21,984 nt of DNA from Chrysochromulina tobinii (taxonomy: Eukaryota > Haptophyta > Prymnesiales > Chrysochromulinaceae): NCBI GenBank assembly GCA_001275005.1, contig JWZX01001416.1, forward strand, positions 1 to 21,984, given 5' to 3'. Under the pieces are notes generated by a model. The model ran no database searches and was not told the origin of the DNA. It saw only the letters and a list, made by a program, of their open reading frames with translations. How positions within the stretch are numbered: the first letter of the stretch is position 1; every line of letters begins with the position of its first letter. The position numbers were made by a program, and so were the translations under genes. Below are positions 19,315 to 21,984 of the stretch, piece after piece.

Positions 19315-19524
19315 TGGATGAGAGGATGCAGTCGTCCCTCACTGTAATCAGGCGGACAAAACGCCGACTTGAGCACATCGACATTTTATAGACAGAGGAT
19401 ACTTAGTACCGAGATTGGGCATGGGCGACATGACTTGTACGGGCGCGCGGGCGAACCGCCTCACCCGCTCACTGCCGTCGAGATCCGTTTGATGGCCGCA
19501 TTGATGGCAGCAGCTGCGGGCCGT
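19315..19524. other. Spacer upstream of ETF beta
   Basis: This spacer contains the 3' end of the NAPRT transcript and the ETF beta promoter. AGTACCGAGATT near 19408 is only a partial match to the TACCGGTA motif. Nothing else was recognised. Confidence 0.4.
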
Positions 19525-21684
19525 TCACTCGGGGAGCGCGGCTCCAGCCGCCTCTACGGCCTGCACGAAGCCGGCGAGGCGCTCCTTCATGGCTGCGTAC
19601 CGCGGGTCGCTCATGCTCGGCGAGGCGAGCACCTGGCTCAGGGCACTGGCAAGGGCCAGTGCGTCACGTCGGAGGAGCAGCGGCGGCTTCGGCCCCGCGT
19701 CGCCACTCGCGAGCATCCGGTCGTGCAGTGCGTCGCCCTTGCGGCCATACGCGAGCATCCGGTCCCAGAGCTGCTGCCGCGGCGCCTCGACGCTCGCAAT
19801 GAACTTGGCGGGCATACCCTCCTTGGCCACGTCATAGTCCGCCCACGAGCCGTCTGCGTCGCCCAGCTTGCCCGCATAGCCCACGACGACGCTCCGCCCG
19901 CCCGCAATGGCGCCGTCGGCGGCGGGGCGCACAGTTCTGATCGTCTTGACGAGCTTGGCAGCCAGGCTGAACTCGGTGCACGCGCGCCGCTTCTCGCCGA
20001 AGAAGCCGCCCGCGCCACCATGGTTAAAGCCCAGAGCGACGGCCTTGGCGACCTCAGCATACTTTTCAATCTCGGATGCGAACTTGGGCGTCGTCGGGAA
20101 GATCTGCGTGAAAGCGCTCAAGTCAAGTTAAGTCAAGTCAAGTCAAGGCAAGGCAAGGCAAGGCAAGGCAAGGCAAGTCAAGGCAAGTCAAGGCAAGGGA
20201 AGTCAAGGGAAGTCAAGGGAAGTCAAGGGAAGTCAAGTCAAGTCAAGTCAAGTCAAGATCGGTGCGAAGCGCTCGATAAGGGACGCGAGCGCCGTGATGA
20301 GCACTGGCATGCAGGGGCAGGTCATCAGTGGCAATCAACGTACCTGGGCGAATCGCTCGAGGAGACCTGAGTCCTGGCGGACCATGTGCACCCGCTCAAG
20401 CAGCTGCAAGTCGACGAGCATCGACTGGAACGTGCCCGTGCCAAAGGCGTCCGGGAGGACTGTGTGGTTCGAGGTGAGGCTCCAAAACAGAAGGTGCCAG
20501 AAGATGGACGAGACGGGCATGTGGGCGTCGAGCTCGGGGTGCAGCGCGAAGCAGGCCATCGGCCCCTCGTGCGCGAGCGTGCCCGTCAGCCCGAGCCTGC
20601 TCGGAGGAGAGCCTGGCCCGTGGCCCACGCTTCCGAAGACGCGACCGGCGAAGAGGGACGAGGACGTGATGCCGCCGAGGGCCTCGCCAAAGTAGAGGTG
20701 CTGCAGAAGGTGGAAGTCGGGATGGGGCGAGCGCCGGCCCGAGAAGAAGGAGGCCCAGCCGCGTGGCGTCGTCGCGTGCACGTGGTGCGCGCAGCACGCG
20801 AAGTTGAAGCACGCCTCCCTGCACCAACCGGCCGCATCTGCGTCGCCTGTGCTCGTCATCGCCTCCGTCATGAACTGTGCCATGACCTGAAGCAGCGGCG
20901 TCTCGCAGAAGGTGCACCGGAACCACGGGCCCTGCACGAGCACGACGACCACGCCGTCCTGTACGACCGTCTTCGCCTCGACCGCCTCGCCTCCGCTGAA
21001 ATCCGCGTCCTCATCCAGCAGGGTAAAGAGGCACAGGCCATCGAGAGCGCCGATCCACTCGTCGCAAACGGGCTGCAGCGCCTCCTCCATCGTGGCCGAG
21101 GGCGCGCCGCGGCTGCGGACGAGCAGCTCGAGCGTCGCGCGCGAAAACTTGCGCGCGCCCACGCGCCGCAGCGCCTCGCGAAAGGTGGCGAGTGATGTGT
21201 CGAGGTCACCAACGAGCGGCAGCTCGGCCACCGGCCACGCGCTGCGCACGTCGAAGCAGCCGAGGGTGCGCAGCTCGCCGCCGAGGTGGAACTGCGGCCG
21301 CCGGCGCAGCTGTGTCATGAACTGCACGACCGGCGAGGTGGGCGCTGTGCCGCACGGCAGCCCGCTGCTCGCCTGCGAGTACAGGTACTGCACGCGCGAC
21401 ATGACGATCTTGTAGTAGTCGTTGAAGTCGGTCGCCTCAAATTCGGCGGGCGGCGCCAGTGGCAACCGACCGATGGCCTCCTTGGCCCATTTGGAGAAGG
21501 CGAGCACGTGCGCGCGCGCGGCCGGCTCGTCATGCTGGAGGCCAGCTCCAGCCAGGGTCGTCGGCAGCACGCTCCACGTGTCGTCATCCGCCGTGGGCAG
21601 CGCCGCGATGGCCGCTTCGAGAGAAGCGCGGTCACACAAGTTGAAGCGCGGTTCCGAGGTGCGGGATTTCTTGGCGACAGACAT
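19525..21684 (-). CDS. NAPRT: Nicotinate phosphoribosyltransferase, two exons
   Basis: Exon 1 is 21684-20344 and exon 2 is 20103-19525, joined in phase 0 to give 639 residues. The enzyme makes nicotinate mononucleotide from nicotinate and PRPP (Preiss-Handler NAD salvage). Family landmarks in order: TDFNDYYKIVMSRVQ (about 85-99), VQGPWFRCTFCETPLLQV (about 250-267), SGRRS (315-319), GTLAHE with the His that is phosphorylated in this family (about H372), PDAFGTGTF (411-419) and RQDSG (436-440) just before the intron. After it comes the phosphate-binding-like region GFNHGGAGGFFGEKRRACTE and AAKLVKTIRTV. Compared with bacterial PncB (about 400 residues) it has extra segments and some motif drift: FSGRRS for FGTRR, and DSGLLE where DSGDP is usual. 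The ATG at 21684 is the first in frame; the frame is open upstream through a VPEVPVPEV repeat without an ATG. Confidence 0.85.
20104..20343 (-). other. Intron of the NAPRT gene with pentanucleotide array
   Basis: This 240-nt GT-AG intron has donor CAG/GTACGT and acceptor CACGCAG/ATC. Exon 1 would otherwise stop two codons later (FAQVR stop), while splicing gives FAQIFPTTPKFASE in a single long frame. It contains a CTTGA/CTTGC/CTTCC pentamer array (plus-strand AAGTC/AAGGC/AAGGG, about 20117-20257) bounded by two degenerate copies of the exon 2 start (20099-20119 and 20255-20274). TGATTGCCACTGAT starts at intron position +7. Confidence 0.85.
20117..20257. repeat. AAGTC/AAGGC/AAGGG pentanucleotide array
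   Basis: About 28 pentamers on the plus strand vary at the fourth and fifth bases and include a higher-order AAGTCAAGGG unit. The array lies wholly within the NAPRT intron. Three AAGTC units also occur at 2186-2200, upstream of the carrier gene. Confidence 0.95.
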
Positions 21685-21690
21685 GCTCAG

Positions 21691-21732
21691 TACTTCGGGC
21701 ACAGGTACTTCGGGCACAGGTACTTCGGGCAC
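21691..21732. repeat. 15-bp tandem repeat just upstream of the NAPRT ATG
   Basis: The unit TACTTCGGGCACAGG occurs at 21691 and 21706, with a partial third copy at 21721. In the NAPRT frame it would encode VPEVP repeats, but no in-frame ATG precedes it, so it is read as 5' leader. Confidence 0.8.
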
Positions 21733-21942
21733 TCCCCGAAGCCTTTGAAAGGTTTTTCTCAAGGCTTTCCCACATGAATGTGTCGCTCATGTGAGAGAGC
21801 ATGCGAGCGAGAGAGAGTGCTGCTCTTTTTGCAGACGCTGTTCCGTATGAATTCATTCTCTTAAATTCCTCAGTGCTGTGAATGCAGGCTCACTCCCAAA
21901 ACAGAAATGCAAATGCGCCCGCCGACTCTTTCTGCAGTCAGC

Positions 21943-21984
21943 ATGCCTCGCGTCAACAAAACTCCGCAACCACCGCCGCCCCAT
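21943..21984 (+). CDS. Possible N-terminus of a divergent gene (partial)
   Basis: An ATG at 21943 opens a frame (MPRVNKTPQPPPPH) that stays open to the right edge, 14 codons. If real it would be the only clearly divergent gene and would share a spacer of about 260 bases with the NAPRT gene. On the minus strand the same end holds a 43-codon frame starting at 21984. There is too little sequence to decide. Confidence 0.2.
   Translation, partial: MPRVNKTPQPPPPH

Overview
The window reads as nuclear DNA of a GC-rich, gene-dense eukaryotic microbe, most likely a microalga. The support is as follows. The proteins are mitochondrial and Golgi types: a mitochondrial carrier, electron-transfer-flavoprotein beta with a presequence-like N-terminus, and a type II membrane UDP-glucuronate 4-epimerase. 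Several reading frames join only across short GT-AG introns, and there is no bacterial-style operon spacing or ribosome-binding pattern. A plant-type UDP-glucuronate 4-epimerase together with a calpain-domain-III repeat protein fits an alga such as a haptophyte or another chromalveolate-grade alga, but the lineage is inference.

Layout. All nine supported genes lie on the minus strand, so they are transcribed from high to low coordinates. From left to right they are: a mitochondrial carrier (591-1976); an unrecognised protein (2208-3017) flanked by a repeated palindromic sequence; a two-exon protein ending in a 2-oxoglutarate/Fe(II) prolyl-hydroxylase-like domain (3594-5308); a large two-exon protein with four calpain-domain-III-like repeats and two EF-hand loops (6303-11578); a UDP-glucuronate 4-epimerase (11818-13077); a two-exon WD40-like protein (13555-15979); a class 3 lipase (16667-18259); ETF beta (18505-19314); and a two-exon nicotinate phosphoribosyltransferase (19525-21684). 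The two window edges hold fragments of possible further genes. Start sites were placed at the first credible ATG; several open frames extend upstream without an ATG.

The genes do not form one pathway. ETF beta (mitochondrial electron transfer), the carrier and the NAD-salvage enzyme are metabolic housekeeping; the epimerase makes UDP-galacturonate for glycan synthesis; the others are single genes.

The most interesting material is in the introns and spacers. The hydroxylase-gene intron is bounded on both sides by the same exon sequence around an AG/GT, with a third copy inside it, as expected if the intron arose by tandem duplication of coding DNA. The phosphoribosyltransferase-gene intron carries a pentanucleotide array between two degenerate copies of the exon-2 start. 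Both introns carry the same 14-base word, TGATTGCCACTGAT, starting exactly at intron position +7. The spacers carry four copies of TACCGGTA, all outside coding sequence, including one inside a 28-base perfect palindrome, as well as 79-base, 18-base, 15-base and tetranucleotide tandem repeats.
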